Source: Actinomycetales bacterium
GTDB taxonomy: Bacteria; Actinomycetota; Actinomycetes; S36-B12
Assembly (NCBI GenBank): GCA_018970765.1
Contig: JAGWVT010000001.1
Coordinates: forward strand, 62,001 to 126,000
Direction of reading: 5' to 3'
Length of the DNA stretch: 64,000 nt
Under the pieces are notes generated by a model. The model had not been told where the DNA came from. It worked only from the letters and a program-made list of their open reading frames with translations, and searched no databases. Made by a program: the position numbers and the translations under genes. Within the stretch, counting starts at the first letter, position 1; every line of letters starts with the position of its first letter. Below are positions 52,709-61,108 of this stretch, piece after piece.

Positions 52709-52853
52709 AGAGTTTGCTTGCAGATGGCGCAGCCTGCGTTGAAGGAGGGAGCTGACCTGCTACGTTGCACGCACATCACCTACTGCACCCGCAAAAGCCA
52801 AGGGCCTAGCGATGAATGCAGTGATCGCAGAAGCCCAACACGAGGGAGTCACC

Positions 52854-53270
52854 ATGACAAGCGCCTCAGCAGCCTCGACAAGCACGCCGAACAATTTGAA
52901 TGGCAAGCGATTTGGGTTAGCAGTACTTGCAGCGATCATCCTTAACCTCATCGCCTATGCCATTGGCTCAGTGGCTGGCGCGAGCTGGATCGCTAATGGT
53001 CAAGACATCACCTGGATCATGGTGATCCTTGCAACGGTGTTCCCAATGGCAGTTGGCGGAGCTATCACGTACCTATTGGCGCGTCGCTCGGGCAAAGCAA
53101 CGCATGTCATGGCCTGGATCGGTTTGGCCTTCGGCATTGTGACTGTGCCAGCCCCGCTGTTTTCGGCGGAGAATGCCGCGGCTGGCATGGCGCTGGCATC
53201 CATGCATGTGATCACTGGCGTGGTGTGGTTCTTCGCCGTGCGCCCTGGGCGTGCAGTTGCTGCCGGCTGA
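52854..53270 (+). CDS. DUF6069-like membrane protein
   Basis: 4 TM; start ATG 52854 with RBS-like gaggga. Confidence 0.7.
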   Translation: MTSASAASTSTPNNLNGKRFGLAVLAAIILNLIAYAIGSVAGASWIANGQDITWIMVILATVFPMAVGGAITYLLARRSGKATHVMAWIGLAFGIVTVPAPLFSAENAAAGMALASMHVITGVVWFFAVRPGRAVAAG

Positions 53271-53367
53271 GTCACGATGGCATTCACGGATGAGGAAGTG
53301 GAATACAGCCACAATCCGCTCATTGGGTGGTTGCGGGACCAGCGGACCTGAGGTCTTCGGCTCGGCG

Positions 53368-53405
53368 GATACCCTTCGCCAGTGGCACTTACTATCGGTG
53401 ACGTC
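53368..53405 (+). repeat. ychF 5'-end-like copy 3 (promoter + start, diverged)
   Basis: GATACCCTTCGCC-AG-TGGCACTTACTATCGGTGACGTC; 18/23 match to ychF start. Confidence 0.7.
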
Positions 53406-53441
53406 GTATCGAAGATGCCAAACAGCCCGATGACCATGAAG

Positions 53442-53801
53442 TCACCGCTGTTCAGCCTCCGCCCGGGCGATGCACTCGGTGAGCCGGGCCTTCTCCCGGG
53501 CGCGCCAGTCCTTCGTGCCGTAGTTGGACGAGAACGCATCTGCGAAGTCCACTGGATCCTCTCCGATGAGCCTGCGGATGCCCGTCCCGTCGGCGGCAGC
53601 CTGCTCGAAGAGGTCGACAAGGTCCTCCCACATTTGAACGGGCGCGTCATAGCCCTGCGATCCGGCACGCATGAGGTAGTGCTCGAAGCCCTCGGCTGCG
53701 GTGCGGTAGCCGCCTGGTAGTGCCGCCACCCGTGCGCGGTACTGCTTCCAGCGCTTCTTGTCGCTGCGCGTACCCGCGACCGATTCAATGAAGCTGTTCA
53801 T
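53442..53801 (-). CDS. DUF1048 domain-containing protein
   Basis: MNSFIESVAGTRSDKKRWKQYRARVAALPGGYRTAAEGFEHYLM; partner of PadR gene; ATGA overlap. Confidence 0.82.
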   Translation of the reverse strand: MNSFIESVAGTRSDKKRWKQYRARVAALPGGYRTAAEGFEHYLMRAGSQGYDAPVQMWEDLVDLFEQAAADGTGIRRLIGEDPVDFADAFSSNYGTKDWRAREKARLTECIARAEAEQR

Positions 53802-54130
53802 CTCCTGCCTCCTTTGCGCAGTTGTTCCAGTCGTTCCGAGAGGAAACTCCACATCGTCCAGAACTCATCAAGGTGGCGGCTGCCTTGTGCGTTTAGCGAA
53901 TACACCTTGCGGGGCGGCCCCTTCTCTGACGGCACCTTCTCCACATTGACAAGGCCGCGTTGCTCGAGGCGAACCAGCAGGGCGTAGACGGTGCCCTCTG
54001 CGATGTCGGTGAACCCCTGCTCGCGCAGCCACGCGGTGATCTCGTAGCCATACGCGGGTCTTTCACAGAGGTAACCCAGGACGATTCCGTCCAGTGTTCC
54101 CTTGAGCATTTCGGTGAGCTGCCTGCCCAT
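53798..54130 (-). CDS. PadR family transcriptional regulator
   Basis: EMLKGTLDGIVLGYLCERPAYGYEITAWLREQGFTDIAEGTVYALLVRLEQRGLV. Confidence 0.93.
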   Translation of the reverse strand: MGRQLTEMLKGTLDGIVLGYLCERPAYGYEITAWLREQGFTDIAEGTVYALLVRLEQRGLVNVEKVPSEKGPPRKVYSLNAQGSRHLDEFWTMWSFLSERLEQLRKGGRR

Positions 54131-54240
54131 GTCGCCTCACTACTTAGCGTCACTTGTTACTGCTACATAGTGTCACTGAATACCGCCCCGGCGCAAGTCC
54201 GGAAGCGGTACGGCGGGCGTTCGGCTCGTGGCCAGACACC

Positions 54241-54279
54241 GATAGCGTTCGCCGAATGGCACTCACCATCGGCATCGTC
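54241..54279 (+). repeat. ychF 5'-end copy 2 (promoter + start; 23-bp exact)
   Basis: GATAGCGTTCGCCGA-ATGGCACTCACCATCGGCATCGTC, then diverges and stops (MALTIGIVCR*). Confidence 0.85.
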
Positions 54280-54364
54280 TGTCGGTAGGTGCTAACGGTT
54301 CGCGCGCCGTGGGATACCTGGCGAACGCAGAATGCGGCTCCCGTCGACTGGCAGAATCTCGCAA

Positions 54365-54814
54365 GTGACAAGCGATGTCATTGAGCCCCGGCGTGCCGCC
54401 CTTGGTGACCTCGGAGGTCTGGTCCCTCTCATTCGATCCTTCTACGAGGTCGACCGTCATGAGTTCGACGAGTCAAGGGTCCGCTCCGCGCTGACACCGC
54501 TCCTTGTCGACGACACGTTCGGTCAGGTGTGGGTGACCGAGGTCGGTGGCGTTCTCACCGGCTACGCGGTGGTCACCTGGAGCTACTCGCTCGAGTCCGG
54601 CGGACGTGACTGCATCTTGGACGAGATCTACGTCGAGCAGCGGTCCGGCGGGACGGGCTCACGACTGCTGGAGGCGGCGATGGCGGGGGCGACAGAGGCT
54701 GGCGCGCGGGCCGTCTTCCTTGAGACCGAGGTGCACAACCAGCGAGTTCGGTCCTTCTACGCACGCCACGGTTTCCAGGAGGAGGATTCGGTCTGGATGA
54801 GTCGCTCGATGTAG
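54365..54814 (+). CDS. GNAT family N-acetyltransferase
   Basis: GRDCILDEIYVEQRSGGTGSRLLEAAMAGATEAGARAVFLETEVHNQRVRSFYARHGF. Confidence 0.88.
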   Translation: MTSDVIEPRRAALGDLGGLVPLIRSFYEVDRHEFDESRVRSALTPLLVDDTFGQVWVTEVGGVLTGYAVVTWSYSLESGGRDCILDEIYVEQRSGGTGSRLLEAAMAGATEAGARAVFLETEVHNQRVRSFYARHGFQEEDSVWMSRSM

Positions 54815-54908
54815 GCCGCTACCCTGTGTGCCGGCGGACCACACCGCCCATTCCGCCGTGCTCCTCCGCCGCACGGTCAGCCTGTGACGATGAAGAAGGA
54901 TTAGCACC

Positions 54909-55982
54909 TTGGCACTCACCATCGGCATCGTCGGCCTGCCAAATGTCGGCAAGTCGACTCTTTTCAACGCACTGACGAAGAATGACGTGTTGGCAGCGAA
55001 CTATCCGTTTGCCACGATTGAGCCGAACACCGGTGTGGTCGGGGTACCGGATGACCGCCTTGCCGTGCTGGCAGAAATATTTCATTCTGAACGACTCATT
55101 CCGGCGACGGTGACCTTCGTTGACATCGCCGGGATTGTTCGTGGTGCCAGTGAAGGGGCTGGCCTTGGCAATAAGTTCCTTGCGAACATCCGCGAGTCGG
55201 ACGCCATCTGTCAGGTACTTCGCGCTTTCCACGACGACGACGTTGTCCATGTGGAGGGTCGGGTAGACCCGGCCGAGGACATGGCCACAATCAACACTGA
55301 ACTCATTCTGGCGGACTTGCAAACACTCGATCGTGCCCTCCCTCGCCTGCAGAAGGAGGCTCGCAACGACAAGTCGCGGGTTGCCGTGCTTGCTGCTGCT
55401 CAGGAGGCGCGGAAGATCCTCGACGAGGGTTCCACGGTCTTTCAGGCCGCGTTGGACCCTGGGCCGCTGCGTGAGTTGTTCCTACTGACCGCTAAGCCCT
55501 TCCTGTATGTCATCAACTGTGATGAATCCCAACTTGGCGATGCGTCATTCCAGGACCGGATGCGCAGTCTGGTGAGCCCCGCCGAGGCGGTGTTTCTTGA
55601 CGCCAAACTCGAATCCGAGTTGGCAGAACTCGAGGAGGCCGAGGCTCGTGAACTTCTCGCCTCGGTCGGCCAGGCCGAGCAGGGCTTGGATGCGTTGGCG
55701 CGCGTCGGATTCGACACGCTGGGCCTGCAGACGTACTTGACCGCAGGTCCCAAGGAGGCCCGCGCTTGGACCATCCGCAAAGGGGCGACCGCACCGGAGG
55801 CCGCCGGGGTCATCCACACCGACTTCCAAAAGGGCTTCATCAAGGCCGAAGTGGTCTCCTTCGACGAACTCGTCGATGCAGGTTCCATGGCTGAAGCGAA
55901 ATCCCGCGGCAAGGTGCGCATGGAGGGCAAGGAGTACGTCATGGTCGACGGTGACGTCGTCGAGTTTCGATTCAACGTCTAA
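54909..55982 (+). CDS. ychF: Redox-regulated ATPase/GTPase YchF (TTG start)
   Basis: [39 protein letters not shown]. Confidence 0.96.
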   Translation: MALTIGIVGLPNVGKSTLFNALTKNDVLAANYPFATIEPNTGVVGVPDDRLAVLAEIFHSERLIPATVTFVDIAGIVRGASEGAGLGNKFLANIRESDAICQVLRAFHDDDVVHVEGRVDPAEDMATINTELILADLQTLDRALPRLQKEARNDKSRVAVLAAAQEARKILDEGSTVFQAALDPGPLRELFLLTAKPFLYVINCDESQLGDASFQDRMRSLVSPAEAVFLDAKLESELAELEEAEARELLASVGQAEQGLDALARVGFDTLGLQTYLTAGPKEARAWTIRKGATAPEAAGVIHTDFQKGFIKAEVVSFDELVDAGSMAEAKSRGKVRMEGKEYVMVDGDVVEFRFNV

Positions 55983-55996
55983 GTCACCCGCCCATC

Positions 55997-56380
55997 ATGC
56001 GACTGCACGCGGTGACCTTGCTCGTCGATGACTACGACCAAGCGATCACTCACTATGTCGACGACCTGGGCTTCTCGCTCGTGGAGGACACCAGACTTTC
56101 GCAGGATAAGCGCTGGGTTCGAGTCGCTCCTGACCCAGCTGGCACCACGTCGTTCATCCTGGCAGTAGCGACGACTGATCAGCAGCGCGCGTCGATCGGC
56201 AACCAGACGGGAGGTCGAGTGGGCTTCTTCCTGCACACCGATGACTTCGCCGGCGATCACGCCAGGCTGATGAGCCGTGGGGTGCAAATGACCGAGGAGC
56301 CGCGCCGCGAGCCCTACGGAACAGTCGTGGTCTTCGAGGATCGCTACGGCAACCTTTGGGACCTCATCGGGCCGTCGTGA
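55997..56380 (+). CDS. VOC family (glyoxalase-like) protein
   Basis: AVTLLVDDYDQAITHYVDDLGFSLVED, VVFEDRYGNLWDLIGP. Confidence 0.9.
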   Translation: MRLHAVTLLVDDYDQAITHYVDDLGFSLVEDTRLSQDKRWVRVAPDPAGTTSFILAVATTDQQRASIGNQTGGRVGFFLHTDDFAGDHARLMSRGVQMTEEPRREPYGTVVVFEDRYGNLWDLIGPS

Positions 56381-56807
56381 TGTTGCTTGCCTGCCACCCA
56401 CATCGGTGGCGATCCACAGGCCGTGCCTTAAGTCTGGTCGAGCACGCTTGATGAGCGCACCATGCGGGGCGGCCGGGACGTTGTTTGAACTCCGTGCCGT
56501 CCGCGGTCTTGACGCCCTGGGTTCGCACGGTCCGCACCAACGATGCGAATGAGACACCGCCGATGTAGGAGAGGTAGGACTTGCGAACCGCGTCCACGAG
56601 CGTCGGATCGGGCGAGTGCTCGGGTTCGGTCGTGTTGTCCCAGACATAGGCCCATCGAGGACCGCCGGTCGGTGTCATTCCCTTGGAGCGTCTGTACTCG
56701 TGCGTATCACGCCAAGACTTTGTTTTGCTTGGAAGGACCCAGGCGCGGTACCTCGGTACGACTCCGCAGTTCCGGCTGAATTTGCAAGTCCCCTTGTCTG
56801 CCATCAA
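56364..56807 (-). pseudogene. Serine recombinase 'Recombinase' domain remnant (candidate)
   Basis: TGGPRWAYVWDNTTEPEHSPDPTLVDAVRKSYLSYIGGVSFASLVRTVRTQGVKTADGTEF resembles the helical Recombinase domain of large serine recombinases; no catalytic domain present. Confidence 0.5.
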
Positions 56808-56874
56808 ACCCCTCGAGTCTGCTTAAGGACACCGGTCTCGTAGTCACAAATACACACGGTGCGAGGATGGGGGC

Positions 56875-57342
56875 GTGAGCGACTTTCTCTACTCCGTTGA
56901 GCGTGAGTACGACATTCCCGTCGAGATCCTGTGGGGCGCCTGGACTGATGCAGACGCCCTCCAACAGTGGTACCACCCCGCAGATCTATTGAACGTTCCT
57001 GGCTCGGTGGTCTCTGACCCGGTACCGGGCGGCTGGTGGACCTGCGGCGTGGACGTGCCGGAGCACGGATTCGCGTCGTACTTCTACGGTCGCTACACGG
57101 CAGTCGTCGAGAATGCCCGGCTGGAGCATTCCATGCACTACACCCAGTCCGCTGAGGAATTTGCGGCGAGGGATGAAACGTCGCCCGCGCATCGAGTCGT
57201 GGTGGAGTTCGAGACGCGAGGGTTTCGGAGCTGGGTGAAGTTCAGCCAGTTCGGCGTCCTACCTGAGGGACAGGCTGCGCGAGCCCAGGCCGGCATGGAG
57301 AGCTATTTCGATTCACTCGGATCCTTCTTGTCGGTGAATTGA
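56875..57342 (+). CDS. SRPBCC/AHSA1 domain protein
   Basis: YSVEREYDIPVEILWGAWTDADALQQWYHP; GAGGAT-N6-GTG. Confidence 0.85.
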   Translation: MSDFLYSVEREYDIPVEILWGAWTDADALQQWYHPADLLNVPGSVVSDPVPGGWWTCGVDVPEHGFASYFYGRYTAVVENARLEHSMHYTQSAEEFAARDETSPAHRVVVEFETRGFRSWVKFSQFGVLPEGQAARAQAGMESYFDSLGSFLSVN

Positions 57343-57354
57343 GCAGAAGCGGGT

Positions 57355-57978
57355 TCACGAGTGCAGTTGGGCCATGTCCTTGGGCATTCGGATGCCTTCG
57401 GCGCGTAGCTCCAGTTGAGCGAGTTGATTGATCGTGGCCTGGTCGCCTCGGCGCCAGGCGCCGACCGGGTCTGAGTTGATGCGCGCTAGCACGTGCAGGG
57501 GTTGACGCGCCATGGCTCGCAGGGCGAAGAGTTCAAGATCTGCGGCGGAGTCAACGAATTTGCGCGCAGCGCTCGCCCGGCGGATGAAGGCAATACGCAG
57601 CGGAATCCACAGCGAAGCCAGCGGGACGATCGCCACGATGATGATGGTCCATTGCAGAAGGGATGCGATGGACATCACCGCTTCGACCTGAGTGCGCCCG
57701 GCAGTTTCGATCATGGTTGTGGCGATACCCATCGACTCGAAGGGGCGAGCCAGCACTCCACCAATGAGCGGGATGTTATCCGCGGAACTGCTTGCGGAGT
57801 TCAGGGTGCGTGTCAGTCCGAGGGCAGCATCCGCAATTGCCTGGCCAGGGGCGGCAAGGGCCTCAACCTTTTCGCGGACCTGAAGTGCGAACCACACGGC
57901 GCATGCTGACCAGATCAGCAGCCATAGGTCACCAAGTACCTGGCGGAGTGCACGGGTTGGGATCTGGGAGTACAGCAC
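57355..57978 (-). CDS. Hypothetical membrane protein
   Basis: Two TM regions, good coding composition. Confidence 0.7.
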   Translation of the reverse strand: MLYSQIPTRALRQVLGDLWLLIWSACAVWFALQVREKVEALAAPGQAIADAALGLTRTLNSASSSADNIPLIGGVLARPFESMGIATTMIETAGRTQVEAVMSIASLLQWTIIIVAIVPLASLWIPLRIAFIRRASAARKFVDSAADLELFALRAMARQPLHVLARINSDPVGAWRRGDQATINQLAQLELRAEGIRMPKDMAQLHS

Positions 57979-58053
57979 CTTGGGGCCTCCTCATTCGTGC
58001 CGGCTGATTCGCGCGGTTTCCCTGCAGAGCGTGCCACCACCTAGGGTCAGGGG

Positions 58054-59925
58054 GTGGCGGTACGCGAAGACTTGCGAAATGTGGCGATTGTTGCCCACGT
58101 CGATCATGGCAAGACCACGTTGGTCGATGCGATGCTCTGGCAGACGGGGGCCTTTCGAGCCAATCAGGATGTCGCTGATCGAGTCCTGGATTCCATGGAT
58201 CTGGAGCGCGAGAAGGGCATCACGATCCTGGCGAAGAACACCGCCATTCGTTATCGAGGACCGGGTGCACCCGCGGATGGTGTGACGTTCAACATCATCG
58301 ATACGCCAGGCCACGCAGATTTCGGCGGCGAGGTGGAGCGCGGACTGGAGATGGTCGATGGCGTCGTGCTCCTCGTCGATGCGTCCGAGGGGCCGCTGCC
58401 ACAGACGCGCTTCGTGCTGCGCAAGGCGCTGGCCAAGCACCTCCCGGTGGTCCTTGTGGTGAACAAAGTGGACCGTTCGGACGCACGGATAGCCGAGGTG
58501 GTCGATGAGACGTACGAACTGTTCATGGATCTCGATGCGTCGAGTGATCAGATCGACTTCCCGATTGTGTACACCAGCGCGCGGGCAGGGCGCGCCTCGT
58601 TGGAGCGCCCTGCTGACGGGGGACTACCGGATTGCGATGACCTGCAGCCCCTGTTCGCCACCCTGTTGAAGACGATCCCACCGCCTTCGTACACCGAGGG
58701 TGCGCCGCTGCAGGCGCACGTGACCAACCTTGATGCCTCCGCGTACCTAGGCCGACTGGCCCTATGTCGAGTGCGGGAAGGCACCATTCGTACGGGCCAA
58801 CAGGTCGCCTGGTGTCGTCGTGACGGGCAAATCGAGCGTGTGAAAGTCACCGAGTTGCTGATGACCCAAGCACTGGATCGTGTATCGGCGCAGAGTGCCG
58901 GGCCAGGCGACATCATCGCGGTGGCCGGTATCCCAGAGATCACCATCGGGGAAACGCTCGCTGATCCAGAAGATCCCCGTCCACTGCCGGTGATCAGCGT
59001 GGACGACCCGAGTATCTCGATGACGATCGGCATCAATACCTCACCCTTGGCCGGCCAATCGGGCAGCAAACTCACTGCACGACTGGTGCGCAACCGGTTG
59101 GAAGCCGAACTGATCGGCAATGTCTCCCTACGGATGGCTGACACCGAACGCCCCGACACCTGGGAGGTGCAGGGACGAGGTGAGCTGCAGTTGGCCATCC
59201 TGGTGGAGTTGATGCGGCGCGAAGGCTTCGAACTCACCGTCGGCAAACCTCAGGTGGTCACTCGGGTGATCGATGGCAAGGTCCACGAACCTGTTGAGCG
59301 GCTAACAGTGGATGTGCCGGAGGACTACCTCGGCGTCGTTACTCAGTTGCTTGCGCTTCGTAAGGGCCGCATGGAACAAATGGTGAACCACGGCACCGGA
59401 TGGGTGCGGATGGACTACCTCGTCCCAGCCCGCGGGCTCATTGGGTTTCGCACGGAGTTCCTGACCGAGACGCGCGGTACCGGCTTACTGCACCACGTCT
59501 TTGAGGGCTACGAACCTTGGTACGGGGAACTGCGTACTCGGCCAACCGGCTCACTGGTCGCGGATCGGCGTGGGGCGACCACCGGTTTCGCTCTGGCAAA
59601 CCTGCAGGAGCGGGGGACCATGTTTGTTGGACCCAGCACTGAGGTCTACGAGGGCATGATCGTCGGAGAGAACTCTCGATCGGATGACATGGACGTCAAT
59701 CCGACCAAAGAGAAGAAACTGACGAACATGCGAGCCTCCACCGGCGACGTCCTGGTGCCGCTGGTCCCACATCGGCAATTGTCCCTCGAGCAAGCGCTGG
59801 AGTTCTGTCGTGAAGACGAATGCGTCGAGGTGACGCCGGCCACGATCCGTATGCGCAAGGTAATTCTGGGGCAGACCGACCGGGTGCGAGCTGGACGAGC
59901 GGGGCAACGCACGAGTCGGGTGTGA
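58054..59925 (+). CDS. typA: Translational GTPase TypA/BipA
   Basis: [56 protein letters not shown]. Confidence 0.96.
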   Translation: MAVREDLRNVAIVAHVDHGKTTLVDAMLWQTGAFRANQDVADRVLDSMDLEREKGITILAKNTAIRYRGPGAPADGVTFNIIDTPGHADFGGEVERGLEMVDGVVLLVDASEGPLPQTRFVLRKALAKHLPVVLVVNKVDRSDARIAEVVDETYELFMDLDASSDQIDFPIVYTSARAGRASLERPADGGLPDCDDLQPLFATLLKTIPPPSYTEGAPLQAHVTNLDASAYLGRLALCRVREGTIRTGQQVAWCRRDGQIERVKVTELLMTQALDRVSAQSAGPGDIIAVAGIPEITIGETLADPEDPRPLPVISVDDPSISMTIGINTSPLAGQSGSKLTARLVRNRLEAELIGNVSLRMADTERPDTWEVQGRGELQLAILVELMRREGFELTVGKPQVVTRVIDGKVHEPVERLTVDVPEDYLGVVTQLLALRKGRMEQMVNHGTGWVRMDYLVPARGLIGFRTEFLTETRGTGLLHHVFEGYEPWYGELRTRPTGSLVADRRGATTGFALANLQERGTMFVGPSTEVYEGMIVGENSRSDDMDVNPTKEKKLTNMRASTGDVLVPLVPHRQLSLEQALEFCREDECVEVTPATIRMRKVILGQTDRVRAGRAGQRTSRV

Positions 59926-60036
59926 CAAGGCTGCCCCGCGAGACCTGTTCCGGGCGTACAGTGCCTCCGTCCCGAGGTTTGGGGCCTACGGCTTTGGGCA
60001 ATGGGCGTTGGGCGCTTCGTGATGGGGAGGTGATCG

Positions 60037-61014
60037 GTGAGTTCCAGCACGCTGGTGGCTTTTGCCGATCCCAGCCAGGTTCAGGGGCGCTCTATCTGGC
60101 AGATCGCCTGGGGGAGGTTCCGTCGGGATCGAACGGCGATGGTTTGCCTGGTCATCCTGGCGATCCTGCTGCTGATTGCCATCTTTGCCCCGGCGATCTG
60201 TTCCTGGCTCGGGGTGGACGCCTACGAACTGGATCCGACGGCCATCGACGGCAATGAAGCAGGCAAGCCGATTGGGCCATGGGGCGGGATCAGCCCCGCG
60301 CATCCCCTAGGTGTGGAGTGGGGAACTGGCCGAGACATCCTGGCGCGACTTCTCTACGGTCTACGCGTTTCCCTGCTCATAGCGTTCGCGGGCACTCTGC
60401 TCACCACGATCCTGGGCACCTTCTTCGGGATTGTGTCGGGGTATTCCCGGGGGTGGGTTGACTCAGTGCTCGGCCGAACGATGGACCTGATTCTCGCCTT
60501 CCCATTTCTGCTCATCATCCTGGCGCTGTCGGGCGCACTTACGGAGCGCATCACCTCACTGGGCGTACCGGAGGGCAACCCGTCCAGAATCACCTACCTG
60601 ATCCTGATCCTCAGCGCCTTCGGATGGCCATTCCTGGCACGTATCGTGCGTGGCCAGGTGCTGAGCCTGCGCGAGCGCGAGTTCGTCGAATCTGCAATTG
60701 CCTCCGGAGCGGGAACTCCGCGCATTCTGTTTCGGGAGATCCTGCCAAACCTATGGGCGCCGATCCTGGTTTACGCCACGCTGACGCTTCCGACCTATGT
60801 CGCGACTGAGGCTGTGCTGTCGTTCCTCGGCGTTGGCCTGCTGCCGCCGGATCCTTCCTTCGGCGTGATGCTGTCCGAATCAGTGAAGTACTTCACCGTG
60901 GTCCCGTCCTACCTGTTCATTCCGGGCACCCTGCTCGTGCTCCTCGTCGTGACTTTCAATCTTGTCGGCGATGGCGTGCGCGACGCCCTCGATCCCCGGG
61001 CCGGTCGCCTGTGA
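60037..61014 (+). CDS. ABC transporter permease (OppC/DppC-like)
   Basis: HPLGVEWGTGRDILARLLYGLRVSLLIAF; GTPRILFREILPNLWAPILVY. Confidence 0.92.
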   Translation: MSSSTLVAFADPSQVQGRSIWQIAWGRFRRDRTAMVCLVILAILLLIAIFAPAICSWLGVDAYELDPTAIDGNEAGKPIGPWGGISPAHPLGVEWGTGRDILARLLYGLRVSLLIAFAGTLLTTILGTFFGIVSGYSRGWVDSVLGRTMDLILAFPFLLIILALSGALTERITSLGVPEGNPSRITYLILILSAFGWPFLARIVRGQVLSLREREFVESAIASGAGTPRILFREILPNLWAPILVYATLTLPTYVATEAVLSFLGVGLLPPDPSFGVMLSESVKYFTVVPSYLFIPGTLLVLLVVTFNLVGDGVRDALDPRAGRL

Positions 61015-61108
61015 GCACCGTCCCGATGCAGACTCCCGCGTGGCATCCACGCCTAGCCGGAGAACACGTCACCGGATTGCCGTCCGGTGCCAGAAATAGG
61101 AGGTAACC

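Noticed and set aside
53382-53720. 112-aa plus ORF starting MALTIGDVVSKMPNSP
   Set aside because: Only the first codons resemble YchF; the rest is antisense to DUF1048, so it is treated as a scar, not a gene.
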